DNA of 64,000 nucleotides, taken from NCBI RefSeq assembly GCF_014898055.3, contig NW_023604295.1, forward strand, positions 93,263,591-93,327,590. Direction: 5' to 3'. Positions 1 to 10,769 of this stretch are shown here, in pieces. Each line of letters starts with the position of its first letter. The stretch's first letter is position 1. The DNA is from Talpa occidentalis. Its lineage: Eukaryota; Chordata; Mammalia; Eulipotyphla; Talpidae. The position numbers and the translations under genes were made by a program. Under the pieces are notes generated by a model. That model searched no databases. It was given only the letters and a program-made list of their open reading frames with translations, and had not been told where the DNA came from.

Positions 1-1256
1 ATTGTTGGATTCTGATAGCTAAAATTTTATTGAGGATTTTTGCATCAGTGTTCATTAGGGAGATTGGCCTGTAGTTTTCCTTTTTTGTGTTGTCCTTGTT
101 TGGTTTTGGTATTAGTGTAATGTTGGCTTCATAGAACATGTTTGGTATTATCCCTTCTTTCTCAATTTTTGGAAGAGTTTGTGAAGGATAGGCACTAATT
201 CTTTTCTTAATGTTTGGTAGAATTTGTTTGTAAATCCATCAGGTCCTGGGCTTTTGTTCTTGGGGAGGTTTTTGATTACCATTTCAATTTTGCTGCTTGT
301 AATTGGTCTGTTTAGGTGTTCTATTTCTTCTTTACCTAGCTTTCGGTGATTGTAGAATTGTAGGAATTTGTCCATCTCCTCTAGATTGTTGAACTTGTTT
401 CCATATATCTGTTTATATTAGTTACTGATTATTCTTTTGATTTCTGCTGTGTCCGTTGTGATTTCTCCTCTTTCATTTGTGATCCTGTTTATTTGTGCTT
501 TCTCCCGTTTTTCCTTTGTGAGCCTGGCTAGGGGTTTGTCTATGTTATTTATTTTTTTTGAAGAACCAGCTCTTGGTTTCATTGATGTTTTGGATTGTTT
601 TTTTAGTTTTGATTTCATTTATTTCTGCATTGGTTTTTATTATTTCTTCTACTGGTTTTGGGTTTTTTTTGTTGTTCTTTTTCTAGATCTTTGAGCTTCG
701 AGATTAGGTTGTTTCTTTGAGTTATTTTTTGTTTCTTGATGTGAGCCTCTATTGCTATATATTTTCCTCTTATTACTGCTTTTGCTGCATCCCATACATT
801 TAGGAAATTGGTGTCCTCCTTGTCATTCAATTCAAAGAATTTTTTAATTTCTTCTTTGATCTTCTCGTTAGTCCAGTGGTCTTCCAATTGTGTGGTTTTC
901 AATTTCCATGAGGCAGGAGAGTTCCTTGCCTTCTTTTTATAGTTTATTTCTAGTTTGATGTCTCCATGGTCAGAAAAGATGGTTGATATGATTTCAATCT
1001 TGGTGTATCTGTTGATGTTTGTCTTGTGTCCCACTATGTGATCGATCCTGGAGAATGATCCATGTGTGCTTGACAAAAGTGTGTACTCAGATTTTTTTGG
1101 GTTTAGTGTTCTATAGATATCTGTTAAGCCCAAGTGCTCTAGATCCTTATTTAGAGCTTTAGTGTCTTTACTTATTTTTTGTCTCGTTTATCTATCCATT
1201 GTTGATAGTGGTGTGTTGAAGTCTCCCACTGTTTTCTGTGATGTCTGTTTTCAGAG
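1..1256 (-). mobile_element. LINE-1 ORF2 fragment, antisense, runs off the left edge
   Basis: This is part of L1 ORF2, the endonuclease and reverse transcriptase protein used for target-primed retrotransposition. Three minus-strand open pieces follow each other in coding order: 615-1133, 418-618 and 148-375. The first (172 aa) is the C-terminal half of the APE-type endonuclease, with SRIDHI near residues 28-33 and the catalytic-type SDH at residues 54-56. The second is the lysine-rich linker. The third starts the RT domain with KSPGPDGF. The breaks between frames show the copy is dead. Sequence from 1140 to about 1256 is still antisense ORF2. The RT core and 3' end lie outside the window. Confidence 0.93.
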
Positions 1257-1265
1257 ATAACAATA

Positions 1266-1361
1266 GTTATCTGGTGAGCAGCTGGGGATCAAACTGGCAC
1301 TGCAGAGGCTGCAGACAGCTTCGCAACACTGCGCTCAACTTCTGTGCCACTGGGGAGGCCC
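1266..1361 (-). repeat. tRNA-derived SINE, head fragment
   Basis: Only the tRNA-like 5' part is present. Read on the minus strand it runs from GGGCCTCCCCAGTGGCAC to box B and stops where the L1 sequence begins. The body and A-rich tail are missing, so the copy is truncated or was cut at the L1 junction. Confidence 0.75.
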
Positions 1362-1570
1362 AAAAATAGTACTTGTTCTTTAAGTCCCCTAATTATCTCA
1401 CTTGTTTCATTCCCAAAATACTTGTTTTGATCATGCTAAACCACTCTTCCTCAAGAGTATCTAGTTCAATGGCAAACTTTGTCTTTTGCCAGGCTGCTAT
1501 AATATAACAAATATCATAGATGGGAAGGCAAAAATAACTTTTGTGTCTCACAATTGTACCAATAGGAATT

Positions 1571-1612
1571 TTTTTTTTTAAAGATTTATTTTTATTTATT
1601 TATACAAGCACT
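1571..1612 (-). repeat. SINE tail fragment
   Basis: A T-run followed by AAAGATTTATTTTTATTTATTT and TACAAGCACTGG matches the antisense 3' tail of the local SINE. The sequence then diverges. This is a short, 5'-truncated copy. Confidence 0.5.
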
Positions 1613-1729
1613 GGAAAACATTGCCTTGTCAAATTACAGTTTTACAAGCATTAAAAAGAAAAGCAGATTACATTTGTTTTGTTGAACATTTTGAGTAGTA
1701 ATTCTATATCTTTCTTTGTATTTAACATC

Positions 1730-1993
1730 ATTTTTATTTATTTACTTATTTATTTTTATTTTATATATGCATGCAAGAATTGTGGTGTAGGCCAGAGGTG
1801 TGGGGTGAAAAGATTCACCAGAGACAGAGTAGGGAGCAGAACAGGCAGATCTACTAAACCACACCACTGAGCGGCACAGTGGGCAAAACAAGAGAGGTCT
1901 GCTGTGCACTGTGGGTCACCTCCCTGGCTGGGGATTGAACTCATGTTGCAGTGGCTCCTGATAGCTTGATAGTGCTGAGACTTAGCCCCTTCT
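1730..1993 (-). repeat. tRNA-derived SINE, near full length, old subfamily
   Basis: Reading the minus strand gives the tRNA-like head, the CAGACCTCTC body, the TCTCTGGTGAATC motif and a degraded AT-rich tail. It is diverged, with several indels in the middle. It shows the older subfamily style in which the head reads GGGGCTAAGTCTCAGCACTA. Confidence 0.85.
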
Positions 1994-2084
1994 CATTTTG
2001 ATATATTAAAGTTCATAATCATAAAAATCATTTTTATCTGTAGAGATTGTAGATCTATTATCTGGAAAAGTTATTCATCCATCT

Positions 2085-2215
2085 ATGATTTCATTTATTC
2101 AATAGCATTATATTTTTTTGCACCATGGTATTAAGTGCCAGATATCAACATGTAGAGTGATGAGCAAACATACATCTAGACCCTGTCCTCACACAATTAT
2201 TAGTATGCCTGTCCT
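2085..2215 (-). repeat. L2-like LINE relic
   Basis: The stretch from TTTCATTTATTCAATAGCAT through AAGTGCCAGATATC to GACCCTGTCCTCAC follows the familiar antisense L2 3' region (the 'tattgagc..tgtgccaggc..' block followed by '..ccctgccctca'). It is strongly diverged, as expected for an ancient mammalian repeat. Confidence 0.45.
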
Positions 2216-2735
2216 CACAATTTACTTATCAATTCAAATATTATCTTTTTAAAGACACCCATCAGTCATTATATCAAAGGCAATGCATTCTGAGACTGTT
2301 GTATTAAGCTTGTCTTATTGATTTTTATTAAACAAATCACCTTCAGAATGCATAATATTCATTCATTTATATGATTATTTCCCATACCCCTAATTTACAA
2401 TATAAGCTTCATGACAGCAAATTGGGTCCCCATAATCTTGAAGAAAAGTTGACATGTAGTGGCTATATTAATTATTTGAATAGATGAACAGACTCTATTT
2501 GGAGATATAGGCATATTTTAAATAATAACATATAAATACAAAACTCAACTCTGATAAATGTTATCAAAGAGTTGAAGATGGTTTTGTGATTAAGTACAGT
2601 AAGAAGGTTGGAATGAGTCTCACTCTGATGAAGGCTATCCTATTAAAGTTAATGACTGAACTCACAACTTCAAATAAATTAAATTCAACTGTGTAAAGAG
2701 GGTAGCCTACATTTCTCCAAGCTTAGAGAATGTAT

Positions 2736-3036
2736 AAAAACCTGTTACAAGGGGTCTACCAGGTGGCACAAGGGGTTAAGCACAGCACTGTAAAGTTATC
2801 CGCAGTCAGTACAGCAGAAGTTCCATCCCCTGCCAGCCAGGGAGCTACCCACATGGCTCAGCAGACCTCTCCTAGTTGGCCTGCTGCTTCCCTCAGTAGT
2901 GTATTTCAGTAGATCTGCCTGTTTTGTTCCCCACTGTCTCTGGTGAATCCGTGCCTCTGGCCTGTATACCCTAGTTCTTGTGTTCATAAATAAATCTTTT
3001 TTAAAAACCATTTAAAAAAAAAAAAAACCTGTTACA
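2736..3036 (+). repeat. tRNA-derived SINE with 14-bp TSD (reference copy of old subfamily)
   Basis: The SINE occupies about 2750-3022. It is built as follows: a tRNA-like pol III promoter head with box A (here degenerate) and box B, a unique body containing CAGACCTCTCCT and TCTCTGGTGAATCC, then an AT-rich tail ATAAATAAATCTTTTTT. The tail combines a poly(A) signal with a TCTT-type pol III terminator. Such elements encode no protein and move with L1 machinery. Perfect flanking repeats AAAAACCTGTTACA at 2736-2749 and 3023-3036 mark the insertion. The head reads ACAAGGGGTTAAGC, the older subfamily form. Confidence 0.92.
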
Positions 3037-3744
3037 GAAATTGAAGGATAAACAGAGTACCTAGAAGCTGCAATGATCAGGAAGAGATGGGAGATAAGAG
3101 TAATTCACTCAGTGAGTGACTTTTTACTTTTTATTACCATGACACACAGGAAGAAACCTAATATACATATCTATGTAGTATATTCAAGACCTACCTATAT
3201 TACCCTCTAAATACTTTTTTGTCATATACCCAGTTTGGAAAACACTGGGTTAGGCTAGCCATAACAAATGTTCTTGCCTATATCCTAACAGACCAAAGAA
3301 AGGCTTTTTTGTTTTGTTCTGTTTTGTTTTTTCTTAAGATTACTTTGTTATAATATGAAAATTAAAACTGGGTAGTGAGTACATTTCTGGAGAATTATCA
3401 ACATTTCACAAAAGAATTAATGGTGACAAAGATCAGGGATAGTAGGGCTAAAAGAAAGAAAACCAGAAGAACAAATTAGATATTCAGTTTTGTGAATAAA
3501 GTTGGAAGTGTATCAAATACAATGTACCTATCTCTGTCCTTCACAACTGCATGATGAAAGTATTGTGCCATAAAGTTGAAAACTCTAAGAGTAAACAAAG
3601 TTAATGGTAAAAGACATGTTCTATTTTTTCCATGTTGAGTTTGAGTTGTATTTGAGTCATCCAGGCAGTGATCTGTACAAAAAGTTGGGCATATGGGTCT
3701 ATAGCTCAAGGACAATATAGAATTAGAGAACTAAAACTTTTGGA
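3037..3744. other. No gene seen; apparently unique AT-rich DNA
   Basis: I see no recognisable repeat, RNA or coding pattern here. The minus-strand ORF at 3476-3715 has no recognisable domain and is probably fortuitous. Confidence 0.6.
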
Positions 3745-4070
3745 TTATGTAACATTGATTTCACTCACATGTGGAATATAGAGAAAACTAAGAAGCAATC
3801 AACAACTACAACATAAAACACAAAAATGAATTGACAAAACTACATGAAAATAAGCCATTGAAATATGACTGCATAATTGAGGCTACTAGAGGAGGAGGGG
3901 ATGAAGGATAGGAGCAAAGGTGGGTGGGGGCACAATGGTCTATGACAAGAACTGTGGGTGCTTGGATGGTGGGGTGAGGTGGTAACATACATCTGATGAG
4001 GTGTGAGCCTATTCCCTTAAATTATATACAATGTTGTAAGCCAATAATTCCTCAATAAAGGAGAAAAAAA
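3745..4070 (+). mobile_element. LINE-1 3' end fragment (old)
   Basis: TTTCACTCACATGTGGAATA is the well-known motif at the end of L1 ORF2 and start of the 3' UTR. It is followed by a G-rich 3' UTR-like stretch (GAGGAGGAGGGGATG, GGTGGGTGGGGGCAC) and an A-rich end near 4060 (AATAAAGGAGAAAAAAA). The piece is 5'-truncated and non-coding. Confidence 0.65.
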
Positions 4071-4689
4071 TGTAACTATAGATCTGCTGATATTCCCTAG
4101 AATATTGTGCTAGGAGAGTAGAGCGTCAAGAACAAAGATTTATGAAATTCCAGCTTTTATAATTTAGATGCTTAGTGAAGGAAGATGAGCTCGAAAAGGA
4201 GAATGAAGACTGACTACAAAGTTAAGGAAAAAATGAGAATATAAGAATGTATTGTAATGGAACCAAGGAAAGATGTATTTCAAGAAAGTAATGTTCAAGT
4301 TTATATTTATTATAATGAGAATCTTCACCCTAGCTGCTTAATTTGTATTATTCTTAATCTTGTTGTTATTGTTATGGATGTGTTGTTTAGGAAACAAGAA
4401 TACTATCCATGCATGTTGACTTCCTCTTTTTCCCCTGTCACCTCCTTTCTGACTTCATTCTTTTTCTCATCCACTTTATAAAAAAAAAATAGCATTTTTC
4501 ATAATCACAACTATTACTTTGCCAATTTCTTTAACTTTCTTACCTCTCCATCCTTCTGGATAACTTCCTATGGAACTGTCAATCCTGGATAAATTCATGT
4601 GTTTCACTAATTTACTTATAAATAACACTGAAAAAAAATCAGCCATTTAAATTATTGCTTATATAAATTAATGGATATTTAATATTTAT
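4071..4689. other. No gene seen; unassigned AT-rich DNA
   Basis: No family recognised. The plus-strand ORF 4257-4481 has a hydrophobic, serine-rich translation with no known domain, and I treat it as chance. Confidence 0.5.
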
Positions 4690-4955
4690 TTATTTATGCT
4701 AAATATGATTTTCTTCTGCCCATTTTTGGACTGAGTTATTTGTTTTTGTAGTTATATCTTTAATAAAGGTATAAGATCTGAGTTATTTGTGTAGTTATAT
4801 CTTTAATAAAGGTATGAGTTATTTTATATCTTTAATAAAATCCAATATCAGAGGTATGGTATATAAATATTTTCTCCCATTCATTGGGGTACCTTTTCAT
4901 TTCACTGTGCAGAAACTTTGTAATTTGATGTGCTCTGAGTTTATTTATTTATTTA
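4690..4955 (-). mobile_element. Old antisense LINE-1, left part (continues at 6713-8130)
   Basis: The string from TTCTTCTGCCCATTTTTGGA to TTTTCTCCCATTCATTGGGG and CTGTGCAGAAACTTTGTAAT follows antisense ORF2 in correct order. The next ORF2 block is found only after 6713, so younger insertions split this L1. A local tandem duplication (4734-4840) lies inside it. Confidence 0.75.
4734..4840. repeat. Imperfect tandem duplication inside L1
   Basis: GAGTTATTTG..TAGTTATATCTTTAATAAAGGTAT occurs twice and a shortened third unit follows. The units have different lengths owing to small deletions. It probably arose by slippage after the L1 inserted. Confidence 0.8.
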
Positions 4956-5291
4956 TTTAAATTAATATTTTTAAATTTTTATATCATTTTTCATTTTTAA
5001 ACAATATTTGCTTCCCCCCACCCCCTCAGGTGTAGTCCCCATAGAGTTTCCTTTACCAATGCACCCATGCACCATCACTTCAGTCCCCTCTGCATCTCCC
5101 TCCCTCCCTTTCTCCCTCCTCCTTCTCTGCAGGATGTCTCTGATTTATAATTGTCTGTTTTTGCTTTGTTGTGTTTTGTACTGTTATTAGTCTTTTTTTT
5201 CACACTGATGTCTTATTTGGTTCCCCTATATTCCTGTTATAAGTGAAACTATCTGATAGTTTTCTTTTTCCTTCTGGCTTGTTTCAGTTTT
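4956..5291 (-). mobile_element. LINE-1 3' UTR, antisense, 5'-truncated
   Basis: Reversed, this matches the 3' UTR of the sense L1 at about 34400-34690: the GTCTTATTTGG, TGATTTATAATTGTCTGTTTTTG and CCCTCAGGTGTAGTCCCCATAG blocks occur in the same order. The left end is an AAAT-rich tail. The copy ends near CTTCTGGCTTGTTTCAG, which later served as the target of the next insertion. Confidence 0.85.
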
Positions 5292-5458
5292 TTTTTTTTT
5301 TTTGTATAATGATCTGAAATTTCTATCATAATTACTTCTTTTACATATTAATCGTTTATAAGTGCACATATGTTTGATTTAGTTTTTTTTTAATAATAAA
5401 TTTTATTTTTATATTCCCCATACAATTGTAACCCCCCATTCTGATCCCAATCCCTCCC

Positions 5459-5493
5459 CTCCCGCCCCCCGCCCCCCACCCCCCACCCCCCAA
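5459..5493 (-). repeat. G-rich quadruplex-prone tract in L1 3' UTR
   Basis: The plus strand shows runs of six C separated by A or G. The L1-sense strand therefore has at least four runs of six G with one-base spacers, which satisfies simple G-quadruplex rules. G-rich 3' UTR tracts are a known feature of mammalian L1s. Confidence 0.8.
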
Positions 5494-5580
5494 AAGTGTC
5501 TCTGTTTCATAGTTTTTTTGTTGATTCTGATTTTCACTTTCTTATAGTTATTCATTTTCCTGGTCCCTTATATAAGTTTT

Positions 5581-6099
5581 CTAGATTCCTGCTATGAGTG
5601 AGACCATCCGGTATTTTTCCTTTTCTTTTTGGCTTATTTCGCTGAGCATGATCCCTTCCAGTGCCATCCATGTTGCTGCAAATTGCATGTGTTTATCTTT
5701 TTTGAATGCTGAGTAATATTCCATGGTGTATATGTACCACATCTTCTTGATCCAGTCATCTATTTTTGGGCATTTGGGTTGTTTCCAAAGCTTAGCTATT
5801 GTAAACAGTGCTGCTATAAACATAGGGGTGCAGGTGTTCTTTGGAATTGATGTTTCTGTGTCCTTTGGGTAAATACCTAGGAGTGGAATTGCTGGATCAT
5901 ATGGAAGCTCTATGTTTAGTAGGTCCAGAAATCTCCACACAGCTCTCCATAGTGGTTGGACCAGTTTGCACTCCCACCAACAGTGCAGAAGAGTTCCTTT
6001 TTCTCCACACCCTCGCCAACATTTGTTGTTGCTAGTTTTTTTAATATGTGCCATTCTCACTGGTGTAAGATGGTATCTCATGGTAGTTTTGATTTGCAT
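5581..6099 (-). pseudogene. L1 ORF2 C-terminal domain, 172-aa open remnant
   Basis: This is the last part of ORF2p. It carries the cysteine-rich nucleic-acid-binding motif of the ORF2 C-terminus, CX3CX7HX4C, at C27, C31, H39 and C44. Further on come the conserved IPLLGIYPK and [15 protein letters not shown] segments and the terminal [11 protein letters not shown] segment. The endonuclease and RT domains are missing through 5' truncation, so no functional enzyme could be made even though this end is still open. Its intactness suggests a fairly young insertion. Confidence 0.92.
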
Positions 6100-6225
6100 T
6101 TCCCTGATTATAAGTGATGTTGAACTGGCTTGTTTCAGTTTTATCCACCTGAAATGACTAGAGAATCAGGGAAAGAGTTCAGGAAGTAAGTGGTTGCCTA
6201 AGTCTGTCCAAGTAGTAAGATTTTT

Positions 6226-6712
6226 AGTTTTTTAATGCACCCATACACCATCACCTCAGTCCCCTGTGCTCCTCCCTCCTCCCTCTGATCCCTCTCCTGC
6301 CTCCTCCCCTGCAGTATATCTCTGATTTATAATTGTCTGTTTTTGCTTTTTTGAGTTTTGTACTGTTATTTTTTTACACTTATTTGGTTCCTCTACATTC
6401 CTGCTATAAGTGAAACCATCTGATTTTTTTTTCTTTTTCCTTCTAGCTTATTTCACTGAACATAATTCCTTCCATGTTGCTGCGAATGGCATGAGTTTAT
6501 CTTTTTTGATTGCTGAATAATATTCCATTGTGTATATATGCCACATCTTCTTGATCCAGTCATCTATTTTTGGGCATTTGGATTGTTTCCAGGTTTTGCC
6601 TATTGTAAATAGTGCTGCAATAACCATAGGGATACAGGTGACCTTTTGGGTCAATATTTTTGTGTCCTTTGTGTAGATCCCTAGGAGTGGAATTGTCAGG
6701 TCATATGGTAGT
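6226..6712 (-). mobile_element. LINE-1 3' end, antisense, with ORF2 C-terminal remnant
   Basis: A second copy of the same L1 3' UTR (CACCTCAGTCCCCTGTGCTCC, TGATTTATAATTGTCTG) is joined to ORF2 C-terminal sequence. The open piece 6448-6654 contains [16 protein letters not shown]. It is 5'-truncated near 6712, where the older antisense L1 resumes. The 3' end lacks a clean poly(A) run. The ~80 bp between 6143 and 6225 is not clearly L1. Confidence 0.85.
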
Positions 6713-8130
6713 TAATGTTCTCTTTTGTTTTGCTTGTTATTGATGACAAATCTTGAAACACATCACTGAAACTTATATTGTGATATTTGCCTATGTTTTA
6801 TGTATGTTATTATTATGTATGTATGCTCTTTTATGTATGTTATTCAGGTCTTATATTCAAGTCTGTTATCCATTTGAATTGATTTTTGTGTGTGGTGTGA
6901 GATAGTGGTCTAGCTTCCTTCTTTTTCATGGTGCTGTCCAGTTTATCAAACATTATTTATTGAAGAGGTTATTCTTGTTCTAGTGTAAGTTCTTGGCCCT
7001 TTTTCTGATAGATTATGTATATGTATATGGATTTATTTCTGGGTTCTCAATTCTATTCATTTGGTCTGTGTGTCTGTTTTTGTTCCAGTATCAGACTGTT
7101 TTAATTATTATGGTTTTATAATTGAGTTTGAAGCCTGGAAGTTTGATGCTGCCATTCTTCCTTTTTTCTGTCAGGAAAGCTTTGGCAAATCAGAGTCTTT
7201 TGAGATTACATGTGAATGTCAGTTGTTCCAGTTCTCTGAAAAATGTCATTGATATTTGTATTGGGATTGTATTGACTCTGTATATTGCTTTGAGTAGGAT
7301 GACATCTTGACAATGTTGATTCTTCCAATCTATAAGGAAATATTTTCTCATTTCTTTATGACCTTTATTTATTTTATTATAATGTTATAGTTTTCTTTGT
7401 ATATATTTTACCTCCTTTGCTAGGTTAACTACTATATTTTAATTGTGTGTGTGTGATTATAAATTGAATAACTTCTTAATTTCTTCCTTTCAATCTCATT
7501 GTATATTAGGAAGCAACTGTAGATTGCTTTTGCAAGCTGCTCCTTTGCTAAAGTAATTGATTTGGATAGTTTTCCTATGGATTCTTGAGGGTTCTTTATG
7601 TATGTGATCATGTAGTGTGCAAATAATAATTTTATAATGTATTCCTCTTTCTCAATTAGGATTCTGTTTATATCTTTCACTCATCTAATTGCTTTAGCTA
7701 GAACTTCCAATACTATATTGAATAACATTGTTGAGAGTGGACACTCTTGTCTTGTATTAGATCTTAGTGGGAAAAGCTCTCAATCTTTCACCATTGAGAA
7801 TGATATCAGCTATAGGTTTGTTGTAAATTATTTTTGTTATATTTTGTTTATCCCCAGTTTTTTGAAAGTTTTCATCATAAATGGAAGTTGGATATTATCA
7901 AATGCTTTCTCAGTATCTATTGATATGATAATATGGCTTTTATCTTTCTCTTTGCTGATGTGATGAATTACATTGATTCATTTCCAGATGTTGAACCATC
8001 CATGTGTTACTGGTATGTATCTCACATGGTCATGGTGTATGATCCTATTAATATATTGTTGATTTTGGTTTGCTAAGATTTTAGTAAGATTTTTTTTTCC
8101 CTCTTTGTTCATTAGAAAAATTGATCTATA
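6713..8130 (-). mobile_element. Old antisense LINE-1 ORF2, right part (continues 4690-4955)
   Basis: Antisense ORF2 blocks appear in order: TTGATTTTTGTGTGTGGTG, GTTTGAAGCCTGGAAGTTTGATGC, GAACTTCCAATACTATATTG, GATATGATAATATGGCTTTT and a diverged GATTTTAGTAAGATTTT. All frames are broken by stops. Plus-strand ORFs such as 7637-7963 are antisense reading of this dead gene. It ends near 8130 next to another small antisense L1 block (8135-8215). Confidence 0.85.
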
Positions 8131-8785
8131 GTTTGGACTCTAAATTGTCTACCATTGGTCTGTGTGTCTGGTTTTGATTCAGTTCCACATTATTTTGATT
8201 ATAATAGTATGCCAAAAGTTGAATAATCCAGAAAAGATGGAAGAATTCTTAGAAATATAAAACCATCCAAGACTGAATAAGGAAGAAATATAAACTCTGA
8301 ATAGACCAGTTACATTGAAACAGTAATCAAGTCTCCCAAAAAAAAAAAGTCCAGGACCAGATGGTTTCCTAGAGTCATGCCAGTCCTTGAAAGATGAATT
8401 AATATGAATCCTTTCAATTTCTTCTAAACAAATTGAGAAAGAGGGTATATTTCCAAACACATATTATGAGGCCAATATTACTCTGATACCAAAACTAAAG
8501 ATAGAACACACAAAAAAGAAATGTATATATGTATTTAACTGATGAACATCAATCTATAAACTCTGAACAAAATTGTAGTAACATGAATTCAACAATAAAT
8601 TAAAAGGAATATATACTATGGCAAAGTGAGATTAATTCCAGGGACACAAGAATGGTTCAATATCCAAACATCAATTTAAGTAACCACATCAATAAAAGAC
8701 AAGATAAAAATCATGTGATTATACCAATAGATGCTGAGAAAGCATTTAATAAGATTCAACATCCATTTATGATGACAACTTCCAA

Positions 8786-9074
8786 AAATGGTGATAGTTG
8801 GGGGCGTCCCTTATGGTATAGGGGTTAAGTCTCAGCACTATCACTTCAACAGCCTGAGTTTGATATCTGGCCAGGGAGCTCACCCACATATGGCACAGCA
8901 GACCTCTTCTATCTAACACACGGCTCCCCTTAGCAGTGCATTTCAGTAGATATACCTGTTCTGCTCCCCACTATATCTCTGGTGAATCCTCTCACCACCA
9001 CCCCTGCACTTCTGGCCTACACCCAAGTTTTATTCATAAATAAATAAAAAATCGTTTTTTTTTAAATGGTGATA
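8786..9074 (+). repeat. tRNA-derived SINE with 11-bp TSD, inside L1
   Basis: AAATGGTGATA at 8786-8796 and 9064-9074 flank the element (8797-9063). Old subfamily head (TAGGGGTTAAGTCTCAGCAC). The tail reads CATAAATAAATAAAAAATCG, with the terminator region mutated. Confidence 0.9.
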
Positions 9075-9731
9075 TATGGAATACATAACTTAACATTATA
9101 AAGGCCATATATGACAAACCCACAGGAAATATCAATCTCAATCATGAAAGATTGAAAGCTTTTCTTCTAATATCTGGTATTTGACAAGGATGCTCACTCT
9201 TACCACTGCCGTTCACCATTGTACTGGAATTCCAATTTGGAGCAGTTAAGTAAGAAAATTATATAAAGGAAATCTAAATTGAGAAAGAAATAAAACTATT
9301 ATCATTTTCAGATGGCGTGATAACATACACAAAAATCCTTAAAAACTCCACTAAAAATAATTAAAACAATAAATCAGTTCAGCAACTGGTGTGTTACAAA
9401 ATCAATATAAAAAAATCAGTTCCTTCCTATATTTAAACAGTGAACTAGAAGAGGAAGAATTCAAGAAAAAAAATTCATTTACAATTGCATCAAAAGTTTT
9501 AAATTCCTAGGAGCAAACTTAAGAAATAAGTTGAAGAAATTAATCACAAAAACTATAAGATATTGTTAAAAGAATTGAAAAGGGAATAGAAAAACACTCC
9601 CTGCTCATGGATTGGAAAGCATGAACATTGTTGAAATGACCATTTTGCACAACATATACAGATTCAATATAGTCTCTATCAATGTTTTAGTGACATTTTT
9701 CAAAGAAATAGAACAAACATTACTAAAATTC

Positions 9732-10029
9732 TTTGTGACCCTTTTCTGTGGGTCCCCACTGGAAGATGCTTTAGACTTGTAGAAGGCTTTGGGGCCTTGT
9801 TCTGGGCCGATCCCATTTGGATGGAGTTTTACCCACGAGGGGATGGGTAACTTTGGGTGCTTCATTTAGAAACTAGACTCTTTGCCTTACCTGTATTGTT
9901 TCCTAGTTTTATTAAAGTTTCTTCCCATTAAAGTCTCATATGTTTTGTGTTGATGTGGCGGATGGCAGAACCCATTTAGAATAGGCAGGTTTGCGGGGCT
10001 TGGGCTACCCCTCTTCCTGTCCTATAACA
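9732..10029 (+). mobile_element. LTR family A, 3' half only (5'-truncated)
   Basis: The stretch from TTTGTGACCCTTTTCTGTGG to CCTATAACA matches the last ~300 bp of the complete LTR A at 18263-18875, including the TATTAAAG poly(A) signal region and the terminal ..ACA. The first half of the LTR is absent. L1 sequence is continuous across the insertion. At the left joint TTTGTG is shared by L1 and LTR, so a microhomology-type junction is likely. The frame ending in FYPRGDG is still open. Confidence 0.88.
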
Positions 10030-10215
10030 GAACCACTGATGACCATTACAGAAATCTTGACAAAGAAAAGGAAGAATGGTGGTATAACACTCACAGTCTC
10101 AAAATATACTAAATCCTGGCTTGCTGTTTTTGGTTTATGGTTTGCTTCTTTGTTATTAATCTTTCTCAGGGACATTTTCTTTTCTGACTCCTCTCTCATA
10201 AAATTTTATTGAGGA

Positions 10216-10769
10216 AGTGATATTAATCTGAATGTAGAAAATATTATATTAAAAAAAGGAAAATATATTAGAGATAGTGAGTAGGAAATGAAATCTCTGT
10301 TGTCAATGTATTCAAAGGAATAAATATGTTATCAAGATCTTATAACAAGTAGAGACTATCTTAAAATGTTTTTATTTTCATCCTAAAAAAGAGATGAAAT
10401 AGTAATCAGGAATGTGCAAGTCAGACTGCCCCACACATTTACTCCACCATAAATTCCCTCTAAAATAGGGAATATTAGTTTTATATTAGAAACGTATAAT
10501 GGACCCCCAAAAGAGCCCACATAATTAAATAAATATCAGAGATAAAGTCAATGTATATAAAGTCAATGAGTTCCTCCTAGGGTTAGAAGGAGAAATAGGT
10601 TTTGATCATGTAAAAATAAACTAAATTAAATAATAATGTTTGGAACCTTCCAGAGGCTGCATAGCTATTATTTCTTGTAAAATTTAACTTTAATCAGAAC
10701 CAGTAAATTGTATAGCTATATACTGACTTCATGTCTCACATTCTGTCACTAAGCTATTCTCCCAGTAAA
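10216..10769. other. No gene seen; unassigned AT-rich DNA
   Basis: No repeat or coding signature recognised beyond possible degraded L1 at the left end. Confidence 0.5.

Larger units (their letters stand above)
5274..6142 (-). mobile_element. LINE-1, antisense, 5'-truncated, 18-bp TSD, probable 3' transduction
   Basis: Flanking copies of CTGGCTTGTTTCAGTTTT at 5274-5291 and 6125-6142 define one insertion. From right to left, which is L1 5' to 3', it holds the ORF2 C-terminus (5581-6099), a 3' UTR with a C-rich (sense G-rich) tract, an inner T-run (5383-5391), 79 bp of non-L1 sequence (5304-5382) and an outer T-run (5288-5303). Two poly(A) tracts separated by non-L1 sequence, both inside the TSD, are the hallmark of read-through 3' transduction. 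The insertion landed in an older L1 3' UTR. Confidence 0.88.
8220..10215 (+). mobile_element. LINE-1 ORF2 fragment, sense, split by a SINE and an LTR
   Basis: AAGTCCAGGACCAGATGGTTTCC (RT start), CTCTGATACCAAAACTAAAG, TTCAATATCCAAACATCAATT, AGATGCTGAGAAAGCATTT and GGCCATATATGACAAACCCACAG are RT-domain sequence in sense order. The SINE at 8797-9063 and the partial LTR at 9732-10029 interrupt it. Sequence after 10030 (GAACCACTGATGACC..ATAACACTCACAGTCTCAAAATATACT) resumes ORF2 where it stopped. Many stops make it non-coding. The right boundary is uncertain. Confidence 0.82.

Noticed and set aside
5581..6099. Active LINE-1
   Set aside because: All L1 copies are truncated and lack ORF1 and the endonuclease/RT domains, or are frame-broken.
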